A DNA stretch of 64,000 bases from Trebonia sp964581815. Lineage in GTDB: Bacteria > Actinomycetota > Actinomycetes > Streptosporangiales > Streptosporangiaceae. A program made the translations under genes and the position numbers. Location: NCBI GenBank assembly GCA_964581815.1, contig CAZORE010000020.1, positions 16,550 to 80,549 of the forward strand, written 5' to 3'. Shown one piece after another: positions 7,568 to 15,568 of the stretch. The notes beneath the pieces were generated by a model. The model searched no databases. It was not told where the DNA came from and saw only the letters and a list, made by a program, of their open reading frames with translations. Position 1 is the first letter of the stretch. Each line of letters opens with the position of its first letter.

Positions 7568-8407
7568 ATGAGCGATAGCCAGGCGCCTGAGGTCCGCGAC
7601 TTCGGGCAAGTCACGTTCCACATCGAAGGTCCCCTCGGGATCATCACCCTTAACCGGCCAGAGGTGCTGAACGCCCAGGGCTACGAACTGCTGGCCCAGG
7701 TCGACCAGGCGTTCGACCTGGCCCAGGCCGGCCAGGCCATCCGCGTGGTCATCGTGCGCGGCGCGGGCGGCGTGTTCTCGGCCGGCCACGACCTGAGCCC
7801 AGGCCAGCAGCAGGGCGACGACCCGCTGGAGCGGTACAACGAGTTCAAGAAGTACAACCTGGACCTGCTGCTCAAGTGGCGCGACTTTCCCAAGCCCACG
7901 ATCGCGATGGTCGATGGCTACTGCATCTACGCCGGTTGGATGCTGGCGGCCGTCATGGACCTGGTATTCGCCTCCGACCGGGCGCAGTTCCTCGGCGGGT
8001 TCGTGGAGTACAACTCGATCCCTTGGGACCTGGGCTTCCGCAAGGCCAAGGAGATCTGCTTCGAGAGCCGCTTCATGACCGCCGCGGAGTGCCGGGCCGA
8101 CGGCTTCGTCTCCCGCGTCTTCCCCGCAGAAGACCTCGAGCGCGAGACCCATGCCTTCGCCCGCCGCGTCGCCGAGAACCACCCGTTCACCCTCCGGATG
8201 ACCAAGCTGCAGATCAACAAAGCCCAGGACGCCCAGGGCTTCCGGTCATTGCTTGAAGACAGCCTGGGCGATTACGTCGCCATGATGTTCATGCCCGGCT
8301 TCAGCACGATCCTGGAAGACAAGAAGCGCCTGCGCGCCGTCGACCTCGCTGTCCGCGGCCGCCGAGGCGAGCGCTACGGCCAGGACGGCACCCAGCGCGA
8401 GACCTGA
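7568..8407 (+). CDS. Enoyl-CoA hydratase/isomerase (crotonase) family protein
   Basis: A 279-aa cytoplasmic crotonase-fold acyl-CoA enzyme. ATG 7568 gives the standard start (MSDSQAPEVRDF then ITLNRPEVLNAQ). The first oxyanion-hole segment is VRGAGGVFSAGHDLSPG at about 65-80. The second is DGYCIYAGWMLAAVMDLVFAS at about 115-137. The usual catalytic Glu region reads EYNSIPWDLGFRKA, so hydratase activity is uncertain and another crotonase reaction is possible. The C-terminal trimerisation helices are present. An upstream in-frame extension to 7352 is Arg/Pro-rich and not coding-like. Confidence 0.87.
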   Translation: MSDSQAPEVRDFGQVTFHIEGPLGIITLNRPEVLNAQGYELLAQVDQAFDLAQAGQAIRVVIVRGAGGVFSAGHDLSPGQQQGDDPLERYNEFKKYNLDLLLKWRDFPKPTIAMVDGYCIYAGWMLAAVMDLVFASDRAQFLGGFVEYNSIPWDLGFRKAKEICFESRFMTAAECRADGFVSRVFPAEDLERETHAFARRVAENHPFTLRMTKLQINKAQDAQGFRSLLEDSLGDYVAMMFMPGFSTILEDKKRLRAVDLAVRGRRGERYGQDGTQRET

Positions 8408-8581
8408 CTGACGGCCGTAAGCTGGCCGCCCCAACGATCGCGCCGGTCATCGTGACTTGATCGGCGTTCGCGGGTCAGAATCGAACTCGGCCCACGCGTA
8501 CGACGGATCCCGCACGCCGCTGGCTTATGCTCGGGTTGTCGGCTCTTGCGAGGCCGGCTGATGCCCAGGCTGGGGGTGATC

Positions 8582-9007
8582 ATGGCAGCCGGACGCCAGG
8601 TTCGCATGCTGGCCTCGGTGGCTGACCGGGACCGCGCCGTCAGGATCCTTAAGGAGTCCTTCGTCGAGGGCAGGCTGGCCATGGATGAATTCGAGCAGCG
8701 GATCGGGCTGGCTATCGTGTCACGTGACTTCAGGGAGCTGCTCGCGCTGACCGCCGACCTGCCAGTTGGCCCGTTCGGCAGGCTGCCCGCGCACCGGGTC
8801 ACCCCGCGCCCGTCGGCCGGCAGGCAGTCGCGGGGCTGGTTTGCGCGGTTCGCGCTGGGATCGTTAGGAACGAGCATCGCAATAGCGCGCGTCAAGCCCG
8901 AGCCTGAGAGCCCAGGCGGCCGGCGAGACGGGCCATGGCCGGCAGGCGGGGCACGCGGCGTTGCCCCGAGGCCCAGATCAGCCGGATCTGTCCGCGGAAT
9001 CGGATGA
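8582..9007 (+). CDS. DUF1707 (SHOCT-like) domain protein
   Basis: Residues 8-65 match the DUF1707 pattern: LASVADRDRAVRILKESFVEGRLAMDEFE, then a second helix ending in ADLPVG. These short helical domains occur at the N-termini of many actinobacterial membrane proteins. Here the rest of the 141-aa product is Arg/Pro/Gly-rich with one weakly hydrophobic stretch (FARFALGSLGTSIAIA). I use ATG 8582; an upstream start at 8546 adds 12 residues. The function is unknown. Confidence 0.75.
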   Translation: MAAGRQVRMLASVADRDRAVRILKESFVEGRLAMDEFEQRIGLAIVSRDFRELLALTADLPVGPFGRLPAHRVTPRPSAGRQSRGWFARFALGSLGTSIAIARVKPEPESPGGRRDGPWPAGGARGVAPRPRSAGSVRGIG

Positions 9008-9049
9008 TCCAGCCGAGCTCATCGGCGTGAGCGCGCTGATACTGGTGCC

Positions 9050-9436
9050 ATGACTGAGACCGAGACCCTGATCGCTGAGGTCCGCCAATTGCGCGCCGAT
9101 GTCGCCCGGCTGCACGCCGCGCACACGGCGGTGCACATCACGCACAGCTGGATGAGCCTGCTCTTCAAAGACCTGTCCACCAACCCGTACACCCAGTACA
9201 AGGTCCACATGTGGGGCGCGATCTACTGGCTGATTAACTTCCCGCTGGTCTGCTGCCTGTTCTTCTTCACGCCCACGCTGTGGCTCAAGCTCGGTATCTT
9301 CATCACGCTGGTCTACTCGATCTACGCCAACCTTGCGACCGACTACGGCGCCATGTCAGCGGCCGAGGCGGCATTCGGGCAGCCGCAGCCGCCGCCCATC
9401 CCACTTGAGCCGCCGGCGCCGCTGCCGCCGATGTGA
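9050..9436 (+). CDS. Small membrane protein with N-terminal coiled coil
   Basis: A 128-aa hypothetical protein. Residues 1-30 form a short amphipathic or coiled-coil helix (ETLIAEVRQLRADVARLHAAH). Two transmembrane helices follow, at about 58-78 (IYWLINFPLVCCLFFFTP) and 81-98 (LKLGIFITLVYSIYANL). The tail is Pro-rich (QPPPIPLEPPAPLPP). The hydrophobic core includes two adjacent cysteines. I recognise no family. It is followed by a convergent, decayed SDR gene. Confidence 0.7.
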   Translation: MTETETLIAEVRQLRADVARLHAAHTAVHITHSWMSLLFKDLSTNPYTQYKVHMWGAIYWLINFPLVCCLFFFTPTLWLKLGIFITLVYSIYANLATDYGAMSAAEAAFGQPQPPPIPLEPPAPLPPM

Positions 9437-9469
9437 GGCCGCGGGGCGGTGTCAGGTCTGCCCGGCTGT

Positions 9470-9747
9470 CTGGTGGGCGGGGAAGGCTGCGCGGAGATGA
9501 CGCGCTCCCAGTGCGCCAGCGTCAGCTCGTCGGCCTCCCCGCCTACGCCGATGCCGGCGTTGTTCGCCATCACGTCTAGCCGGCCATACTGGTCGCGAAC
9601 CTGGTCCACCAGGGCCCGGACCGTCCCGGCGTCACCGACATCGACCACCGCCGACGTCGCGGTACCGGGACCGCGACGGGCCAGCTCGCCGGCCCGGGCC
9701 CGCCCGATTCCGGAAGCGGCCCCGGTGATGATGGCGATACGGGTCAT
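9470..9747 (-). pseudogene. Short-chain dehydrogenase/reductase remnant with internal deletion
   Basis: From ATG 9747 the N-terminal Rossmann motif is intact (IAIITGAASGIGRA), and the NAG motif region survives (YGRLDVMANNAGIGV). The segment between the first helix and VDVGDAGTVRALVDQ is missing about 25 residues. After AHWERVISA the sequence leaves the SDR family entirely, with no Ser-Tyr-Lys catalytic region. The frame then runs out through Pro/Gly-rich sequence antisense to the membrane-protein gene. It starts 2 bp after the nitroreductase stop, so it was once the second gene of that operon. Confidence 0.75.
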
Positions 9748-9749
9748 CG

Positions 9750-10571
9750 TCACCACCGGTCCCAGTGCACCACGTCCGCGACCGGACGGCGCCGCACCGG
9801 CCCGAAGCGGCCCGCCGGCCAGCCAACGGGGACAACCGCGTAGATCGTGACGTGCCTGGGCACCCCCAGTACCCGCTTGAACTCGTTCTCCGCGAAGAAA
9901 TGCCACACCGTGAGGTTGGCGGCCAGCCCGAGCGCCCGGGCCGCGAGCAGGAGGTTCTGCACGCCGGGATAGCTGCTGCTCGCGCCGGCCACGACGGCCA
10001 TCCGCGGATTCGCCAGGCGGCGCAGGAAGCCCATGCCTATATCCCGGATCAGGCCGGCGACCAGCCGGGGATCGCGAGGAAGGGGCGGTCGCGCGTAGCA
10101 CGCCGCGATCACAGCGGGGGTCTCGTCGAAGTGCTCGGCCTGATACCGGACCGCCTCAAGCATGGGGGCGGCAACCGGGTCAGCGAAGGCCCCAGGGTCC
10201 AGCAGTGCGGCCGCGGCCAGGTACTTTCGTTGCACGTCGCGCCACAGCACGCCGAGCCTGGCCACCTGCGCCCGGTCCGTGACGACGATATAGCTGTACA
10301 GCTGCTGATTCGACGCGCTGGGTGCCCAGGTGGCCGCCTCAACGAGCTGTTCAAGCAGCTCTCTGGGCACCGGGTCGGGCTTGAGCCTGCGCATCGCCCG
10401 CATTGTGCGCAGCACCTCCATGACCGGAGCCTCCGGCCCGGTCGGCACCGGACTGCCCGGCGGCGCCGACGGCACCATCAGCGCCGGGCCGGCCGTCCTG
10501 GTGACCTGGCCCGTACCCCCCGGCCCGTACCCGTCCCCTGCGTGCGATCCTCGCCCGGAACCTACGCTCAT
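9750..10571 (-). CDS. FMN-dependent nitroreductase-family protein
   Basis: A 273-aa nitroreductase-fold protein. The family core begins at about residue 50: MEVLRTMRAMRRLKPDPVP, then the flavin-phosphate segment WAPSASNQQLYSYIVVTD. A long insert region and the C-terminal cofactor segment SYPGVQNLLLAARALGLAANLT end near VVPVGWPAGRFGPV. ATG 10571 has GGGGGA upstream. The first 48 residues are Gly/Pro-rich and poorly conserved, so the start could be internal. It would reduce nitro-aromatics, quinones or an unknown substrate with NAD(P)H. It was the first gene of an operon with the decayed SDR. Confidence 0.82.
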   Translation of the reverse strand: MSVGSGRGSHAGDGYGPGGTGQVTRTAGPALMVPSAPPGSPVPTGPEAPVMEVLRTMRAMRRLKPDPVPRELLEQLVEAATWAPSASNQQLYSYIVVTDRAQVARLGVLWRDVQRKYLAAAALLDPGAFADPVAAPMLEAVRYQAEHFDETPAVIAACYARPPLPRDPRLVAGLIRDIGMGFLRRLANPRMAVVAGASSSYPGVQNLLLAARALGLAANLTVWHFFAENEFKRVLGVPRHVTIYAVVPVGWPAGRFGPVRRRPVADVVHWDRW

Positions 10572-10700
10572 GACGTCCCCCACCCCAGCCTGCTTCGAGT
10601 GCAGGATCCTAGTCTTGAGCGTCGTTGACCGGCAGCACAAGAGCAGCCGCACGGGGACGCCCCCCGGGCAGCCGCCGGGCCAGGAGAGGTGCAATGACCC

Positions 10701-10961
10701 GTGGACGGCAAGGCGACCGAGGCGGCGCTGGCTGCGGTGGCCGACGCGTTCGGCGTCCGCCGCGGCTCCGTCCGTCTGGTTTCCGGGGCAGCGAGCCGCA
10801 CCAAGGTCATCGACATCGATGCGGGGGACCCGCAGGTCTTCGCGGCGCTGCGCCCGCCGGCTGACGTGCCCTCCGGGACGCCGGATCCGCCGCGGCGCCG
10901 GGCGACTGGACGGGGACCAGGGAAGTTGCGTCGGTTGCGGCGGCCATCGGGGCACTTCTAG
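10701..10961 (+). pseudogene. DUF167 (YggU-like) fragment
   Basis: From GTG 10701 the frame encodes the C-terminal half of a DUF167 domain (DGKATEAALAAVADAFGV, then SVRLVSGAASRTKVIDID) and continues into Arg/Pro-rich sequence. The first strand and the usual Val-Pro-Pro segment are missing because an in-frame TGA lies at 10695. Only about 50 residues of domain remain, so this is probably a dead fragment. The rest of 10572-11065 has no other gene that I can support. Confidence 0.55.
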
Positions 10962-11065
10962 AGTCTTGGAGGTTCCTCCGGATCGGCGGATCTTTCGCGG
11001 CGAGCTCGTCCGCTGCGTCTAGGTCTTGTCCTTCCCCGGCGACTGAATTCACGTAAGGTCAGCCT

Positions 11066-11629
11066 GTGGAACGCGTCATGCCGCCGGGCGGCTACTCAAG
11101 GGGCCTGGCAGAGCCTGAGGCGCGGTCCGTCCAGGAGACCTCCGACCAGGAGCGCCGGGTGACCTTTACCTGGTTCGATCCCCCGTTCCGGCCGGAACCG
11201 CCGCACTCCAATCAGGCATACGGCATCTGCTTCACCGAGGGCGGGATGATCGTTCTGGGCGCCTGGGATGGCGATGGCGAGCGGTACTGGAATCTGCTCG
11301 GCGGCGGGGTCGAGCCCGGTGAAACGCTAGAGGACTGCCTGGTCCGGGAAGTGATGGAGGAAGGCTGCGCCCGCGTGGTCGAGAGCCGCTACATCGGCTG
11401 CCAGCGCGTTGACGATCCTGACCACCCGGCTGGGCCCTGGCGCTACTACCAGGCCCGCTTCTGGGCCCGGGTCGAGGTCCTGCGATGGGATCCGCAGCAC
11501 GAGATCAGCGAGCGCCGCCTGGTCCCCCCCGAAGATTTCCTCCAGACCCTGAGCTGGGGCTCAGCCCCCAGCGCCGCCGTCATCCTGGCGGCCGGGCTCA
11601 GGGCAGAGGCCGAACACAGGCAGGGCTGA
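11066..11629 (+). CDS. Nudix hydrolase
   Basis: A 187-aa Nudix-fold hydrolase. The Nudix box is complete at about residues 89-111 (GGVEPGETLEDCLVREVMEEG), with the REVMEEG metal-binding glutamates. The preceding beta strands (QAYGICFTEGGMIVLGAW; RYWNLLGGG) are typical. The N-terminal 30 residues are divergent and may be partly untranslated; GTG 11066 is the outermost start. The substrate (nucleoside diphosphate derivative) cannot be predicted. It is followed by a gap-associated region with no gene. Confidence 0.85.
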   Translation: MERVMPPGGYSRGLAEPEARSVQETSDQERRVTFTWFDPPFRPEPPHSNQAYGICFTEGGMIVLGAWDGDGERYWNLLGGGVEPGETLEDCLVREVMEEGCARVVESRYIGCQRVDDPDHPAGPWRYYQARFWARVEVLRWDPQHEISERRLVPPEDFLQTLSWGSAPSAAVILAAGLRAEAEHRQG

Positions 11630-11713
11630 CCGCCCGCCGGCCCCTGCGGCCATCCCCGTCTGATCCCGTGCGAGGTAATGGCCTGAGTCCGTTCTTAGGA
11701 TCATGGCGGCCCT

Positions 11714-11923
11714 GGGCGCGCCGCAAGCTGGGTACCTGCTGATGTGTCAGGCTTGGCGGGTGCTGAGGNNNNNNNNNNNNNNNNNNNNNNNNNNNNNNNN
11801 NNNNNNNNNNNNNNNNNNNNNNNNNNNNNNNNNNNNNNNNNNNNNNNNNNNNNNNNNNNNNNNNNNNNGGGCGCGCCGCAAGCTGGGTACCTGCTGATGT
11901 GTCAGGCTTGGCGGGTGCTGAGG
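11714..11923. other. Assembly gap with duplicated 55-bp flanks
   Basis: 100 Ns at 11769-11868. The 55 bp at 11714-11768 are identical to 11869-11923. As at the first gap, the two contigs probably overlap. Collapsing the copies does not restore the methyltransferase to the right, so this junction could also mark a repeat boundary. Confidence 0.85.
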
Positions 11924-12181
11924 CGCGGCCAGTGCCGCGGTGCGAGGGTCCTTTTCCACCGTGATGACCGTGACGCCGGCCTGCGGCAGCAGCGCGGAGG
12001 CTATCCAGGCGGTGCCGACCCCGGTGCCGGTACCAAGCTCGAGCACCCGGGCCCCGGCAGGCAGGCGGGCGGCGAGCACGGCGAGCAGCCGGCCGACCTC
12101 CGGGTCACAGGACAAGGAGAAACCCGCCCGGCGGGCCCGCTCAGTGGCCTCTCGGACCAGCGAAGGTACGGGGGTGTCCAT
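11924..12181 (-). pseudogene. Truncated class I SAM-dependent methyltransferase
   Basis: From ATG 12181 the product starts like a small O-methyltransferase: MDTPVPSLVREATERARRAG, helical segments, then SAM motif I VLELGTGTGVGTAWIASAL and the acidic motif II region VITVEKDPRTAALA. Homology stops at the gap. If the duplicated 55 bp are merged, the frame continues into Gln/Pro-rich and Arg/Gly-rich sequence without motifs IV-VI. It is therefore either genuinely truncated or broken by misassembly. An upstream extension to 12307 is possible. Confidence 0.6.
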
Positions 12182-12324
12182 GAACGGGCACTCTAACCGG
12201 CAAGCCACTGCCAGGTCCACGAAGAGGTTGCGGCCGGCGAACTCGCCAGCGGCACGATCGTCCTGGCCGCCGGCCACCACGAACGCCACGCAGCGCAGGC
12301 AGGTCACTGAGCGCGGGCCGGCGA

Positions 12325-13203
12325 CTACCCGGGACGGGACGCCGGCCTGCCGGCCTGTTCCGGGAGATCGCTTCGGCTACTGCCCAGCTGACGGGATGCA
12401 GCGAACGGGATGGCGACATCGCAGATCTGCTGGCCGGCCGGCGCGAAGAGCGGTTCGGCCCCTGGCCGGTAGACCTCTCTGGGTGCTCCGGCGCGCCCCC
12501 GGCCGGGAGCGGCTGCCCAGCGCGCCAGCCGGTCGTAGACCGACCAGATCGCGGGAATCTCGAACTGTGTCCTGGTCACCGGGATAAAGGCTTCCCGGTG
12601 CGCGGGCTCGACCCGCCAGGCCAGCTCGGCCGGGTCCCGGGGTGTATGCCTGACCGGGACGCACACTTCGACCGGGCCGTCGCTGTCGGCGGTGACCATG
12701 CCGTGGAAGATCACGAAATGCCCGCCCGCTACGCCGCCGCACCGCGCAGCATGAGCGGTGAGCCGGGCGGCAGCTTCCCGGGTCCAGGTCAGCTGACCGA
12801 TGTAAACGTGCCGCTGCTCGGTAAGCACTATCTGCTGCGCCACGTCCCGTTCGTGGACGGGCAGTTCCGGGCCGGGCATCTCCGACGCGGCCACGCCTGG
12901 CCGCAGGGTGGCCAGGATCTGCCGCTGGGCGGTGAACCGTCTTTCCGCCGAAGCCCAGTGCGCGTCGATGATTTCCGCGGCTTCGGCCTGCGACGCCGAC
13001 ACCACCCGGCCAACCTCAGGCAACGGCATGTCCAGCAGGCGCAGCATGACGATCAGGCGCGCGGTGTAGAGCTGGCTCTCGTGATATCTGCGGTAGCCGT
13101 TCCGCTGGTCAACAGCTACGGGCCGCAGCAACCCCAGGCGCTCGTACAACCGCAGAGCCTTCAGCGAGAGCTGGGACCGGCGGGAGAACTCTCCGATCGT
13201 CAT
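12325..13203 (-). CDS. MerR-family regulator with GyrI-like effector domain (BmrR-like)
   Basis: A 292-aa regulator. Residues 1-70 are a MerR winged helix (MTIGEFSRRSQLSLKALRLY, LLRPVAVDQRNGYRRY, then helices). About 75-110 form the coiled-coil dimerisation helix. About 125-280 form a GyrI-like/AraC effector-binding domain (FVIFHGMVTADSDGPVEVCVPV; PAHREAFIPVTRTQFEIPAIWSVYDRL), as in multidrug-sensing BmrR. ATG 13203 fits the family start. It would bind a 19-20 bp promoter spacer and respond to a hydrophobic ligand. It lies 30 bp downstream of a free-standing GyrI-like protein on the same strand. Confidence 0.87.
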   Translation of the reverse strand: MTIGEFSRRSQLSLKALRLYERLGLLRPVAVDQRNGYRRYHESQLYTARLIVMLRLLDMPLPEVGRVVSASQAEAAEIIDAHWASAERRFTAQRQILATLRPGVAASEMPGPELPVHERDVAQQIVLTEQRHVYIGQLTWTREAAARLTAHAARCGGVAGGHFVIFHGMVTADSDGPVEVCVPVRHTPRDPAELAWRVEPAHREAFIPVTRTQFEIPAIWSVYDRLARWAAAPGRGRAGAPREVYRPGAEPLFAPAGQQICDVAIPFAASRQLGSSRSDLPEQAGRPASRPG

Positions 13204-13233
13204 CTCCGCAGCCGGACCGCCCACACAAGATGT

Positions 13234-13737
13234 CTACCGCACCGGGAACGCCACGTCGAATACCTCGTCATCTGCCGCGGCGGCGTAGAAATCGGTCCAG
13301 TACGTTTCCCGCGGGGCGGCGGCAATCTCCAGGCCCTGGCCCTCGATCCAGTTCTCGATCGCCACGTAGACGTCACCCACCGCGCCGGACTGCACGGTCC
13401 GCTTCAGGACGCGCACGTACGCTTCCCGGTGCGCCGGAATCGTCCGCGTGGCCGCGCCGTCGGGCGCTCCGCCGTCCGCCTGCAGGGGGGTACAGCACTC
13501 GACCGCCGTCTCGCCCTCGTGCGGGTTACCCTCGTAGATCACGATGAAAACCGGCTCGTCGCCGACATGGCCCCGCAGCAAATGCGGCTGCTCCGCCGTC
13601 CCGGCCGCCATGCTCCCCGCAGTCTTATGCACCCGCGCCATCGCCTCCGGAAGCCACCGCTCCAACGACTGCTGGTCGACCATCCGCTGCTCGGTGACAA
13701 CCGCCTGTGCCGGTACCTCACGCATCCGAACGTCCAT
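13234..13737 (-). CDS. Stand-alone GyrI-like small-molecule-binding domain protein
   Basis: A 167-aa protein consisting only of a GyrI-like/SOUL-type effector-binding domain: MREVPAQAVVTEQRMV, PVFIVIYEGNPHEGETAVECCTP, PAHREAYVRVLKRTV, IENWIEGQGLEIAAAPRETYW. There is no DNA-binding region. ATG 13737 is chosen since upstream residues are low-complexity. It is similar in layout to the C-terminal half of the following MerR protein (for example PAHREA in both), which suggests duplication of the sensor domain. It may bind or sequester the same ligand. The two genes form an operon. Confidence 0.8.
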   Translation of the reverse strand: MDVRMREVPAQAVVTEQRMVDQQSLERWLPEAMARVHKTAGSMAAGTAEQPHLLRGHVGDEPVFIVIYEGNPHEGETAVECCTPLQADGGAPDGAATRTIPAHREAYVRVLKRTVQSGAVGDVYVAIENWIEGQGLEIAAAPRETYWTDFYAAAADDEVFDVAFPVR

Positions 13738-13882
13738 GCCACACCCTCTCCCGATCCTGCGTACTGACCCTGCCAGGATCCGGCCTGCCCTTAGGGCACG
13801 GTCAAGACCTTTCCCAAACGCAGAATCTCCCTTTCCGCGCGGCATTCGCGATCGTCCAGCACCATGCGCTAGCCGCGCATAT

Positions 13883-14530
13883 CTAGGGTGCGGGGGCTCC
13901 GCTGCCTGCGGGAGCCTCCGGGCGGCTGCTTCGGGCGAGTTGGAGGAGGGTGTCGACCGCCGTTTCCAGGGGGCGGGGGTCTCGCTGGACCTGGGCGAGG
14001 AGAAGGCCGCCCTGGAGCGTGGCGAGGAGGGTGACGGCGAGGGCGTCCGGGTCGGCGCCGTCCGGGAGCTGCCCGGCCTGGTGCAGGCGGCGCAGGCCTT
14101 CGCCGATGGCGGCCTGCCACTCCCCGAAGCCGTCGGCCAGCAGGGTCCGGGCGTGCGGGTCGGTCTCTGCGAGCTGGCCGGCGAGTGAGCCGAGGGGGCA
14201 GCCGCCCTTGGCCTCTCCGCTCCTGGCCTGGGCGATCACCATGTCGCGCCAGGCTCGCAGCCCCTCGGCGCTGCCGAGGTCCGCCTGCCGCTGATTCCCG
14301 GCGATGACGTGGGCCTGGTGGCTGATGACCGCCTGCACGAGCTCGTCCTTGTCGGGGAAGTAGTGGTACATCTGCGACCCGCTCACCCCCGCCGCCGCCT
14401 TGACGTCATCGAGAGTGGTCCCCGCCACGCCCCGCTCGTAGACCAGCCGCGCAGCCGCCTGCACGATCCGCGCCCGGGTCCGCTCCCCCTTGGCGGTGAG
14501 CCGCGGCCGCCCCTGCTCCTCGCTCTCCAT
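13883..14530 (-). CDS. TetR/AcrR-family repressor
   Basis: A 215-aa TetR-family regulator. The HTH is at about residues 15-60 (RIVQAAARLVYERGVAGTTLDDVKAAAGVSGSQMYHYFPDKDELVQAVI). The C-terminal half contains the TetR_C-like LmrA/YxaF-type motif GCPLGSLAGQLAE. ATG 14530 gives the normal start; 14563 would add 11 residues that overlap the operator region. It is divergent from an NmrA-type reductase across two interleaved perfect dyads, and such repressor/reductase pairs commonly share one operator. The inducer is unknown. Confidence 0.88.
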   Translation of the reverse strand: MESEEQGRPRLTAKGERTRARIVQAAARLVYERGVAGTTLDDVKAAAGVSGSQMYHYFPDKDELVQAVISHQAHVIAGNQRQADLGSAEGLRAWRDMVIAQARSGEAKGGCPLGSLAGQLAETDPHARTLLADGFGEWQAAIGEGLRRLHQAGQLPDGADPDALAVTLLATLQGGLLLAQVQRDPRPLETAVDTLLQLARSSRPEAPAGSGAPAP

Positions 14531-14555
14531 GGCCTCACCATAGCAGAGTTCTGAG

Positions 14556-14592
14556 TTTGACAACCCACTATAGAGCTGTCAAAGTGGGTTGT
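14556..14592. promoter_or_regulatory. Interleaved dyads between TetR and NmrA genes
   Basis: ACAACCCACT (14560-14569) and AGTGGGTTGT (14583-14592) are perfect 10-bp arms with a 13-bp spacer. TTTGACA (14556-14562) and TGTCAAA (14577-14583) form a second, interleaved 7-bp dyad and contain a -35-like TTGACA on each strand. The position between divergent genes indicates a TetR operator covering both promoters. Confidence 0.7.
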
Positions 14593-14624
14593 GTAACTCA
14601 TTATCGAGACCTGGGAGATCCACC

Positions 14625-15473
14625 GTGATTCTTGTGACGACTACAGGGAAGGTCGGCGCCGAGGCGGCCCGGCTGCTGTGCGAGCAAGGCGTGCCCGTGC
14701 GGGTGCTGGTGCGTGACCCGGACAAGGCGACGGCCAGGGCGCTGGCCGCGGCCGGGGCGGAGATCGCCGCCGGGGACCTGGACGTGCCCGCGAGCATCGA
14801 CGCCGCGATGGCCGGAGTCAGCGCGGTGGTGCTGGTCAGCCCGGCCGTTCCGGCCCAGGAACTGAGCGTCGTCGCCAGCGCCGCCCGGGCCGGCGTAGCG
14901 CACGTCGTCAAGGCGACCAGCAAGGCCTCGGCCGACTCGCCGATCGCCCGGCGGCGCGGGCAGGCCGAGATCGAGGCGGGCCTGGCCGCCGCGGGGATCC
15001 CGCACACCCTGCTGCGCTCCAACGCCTACATGCAGAACGTCCTCACCCTGGCTCCGGCCATCGCCGCGACCAGCAGCTTCGGCTCCGCGGCAGGCAAGGG
15101 CCGCGCCGGGATGGTCGACGCCCGGGACGTCGCCGCCGTAGCCGCGGCCATCGCCGCCGCCCCTGCCCCGCACGCCGGCAACGCCTACTGGATCACCGGC
15201 CCCGAGCTGATCTCCAACTACGACGTGGCCGCCGTGCTGTCGAAGCTGCTCGGCCGGACCATCACCTACCGGGAGCTCACCTTCGAGGAGAACAAGGACG
15301 CGATGGTTCGCGCCGGAGTCCCTGAGCCGGTCGCGCAGCAGAATGCCCAGGCGTTCAGCCTCACCGCCGACGGCGACGCTGAATGGGTCACGGACGACGT
15401 CCCGGCCATCCTCGGCCGCCCCGCCCTCTCCTTCGAGCAGTTCGCCGCCGACCACGCCGCCGCGTTCTCCTGA
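14625..15473 (+). CDS. NmrA/SDRa5-type NAD(P)-binding oxidoreductase
   Basis: A 282-aa atypical SDR of the NmrA/QOR2-like group. It starts with VILVTTTGKVGAEAARLL (glycine-rich nucleotide motif TTGKVG), then RVLVRDPDKA, a GDLDVP segment and the substrate side HVVKATSKASADSPIARRRG. The C-terminal part (YWITGPELISNYDVAAVLSKLLGR ... YRELTFEENKDAM) is typical. Many relatives reduce quinones or sense redox state rather than act as classical SDRs. GTG 14625 has GGGAG upstream. Its promoter overlaps the dyads at 14556-14592, so it is probably the target of the divergent TetR protein. Confidence 0.85.
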   Translation: MILVTTTGKVGAEAARLLCEQGVPVRVLVRDPDKATARALAAAGAEIAAGDLDVPASIDAAMAGVSAVVLVSPAVPAQELSVVASAARAGVAHVVKATSKASADSPIARRRGQAEIEAGLAAAGIPHTLLRSNAYMQNVLTLAPAIAATSSFGSAAGKGRAGMVDARDVAAVAAAIAAAPAPHAGNAYWITGPELISNYDVAAVLSKLLGRTITYRELTFEENKDAMVRAGVPEPVAQQNAQAFSLTADGDAEWVTDDVPAILGRPALSFEQFAADHAAAFS

Positions 15474-15568
15474 CCGCCGGCCGCACAACACCGGGCGCAG
15501 GCCGCAGGCCAGGCACAAGACAAGCATGGCAAAGCGGGTCGGGTGACGTCAGCGCGCCGGACGTACCT

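Noticed and set aside
8460..8520. tRNA gene on the minus strand
   Set aside because: A GAGTTCGATTC T-loop-like string is present, but the T-stem does not pair and no anticodon or acceptor arms can be formed.
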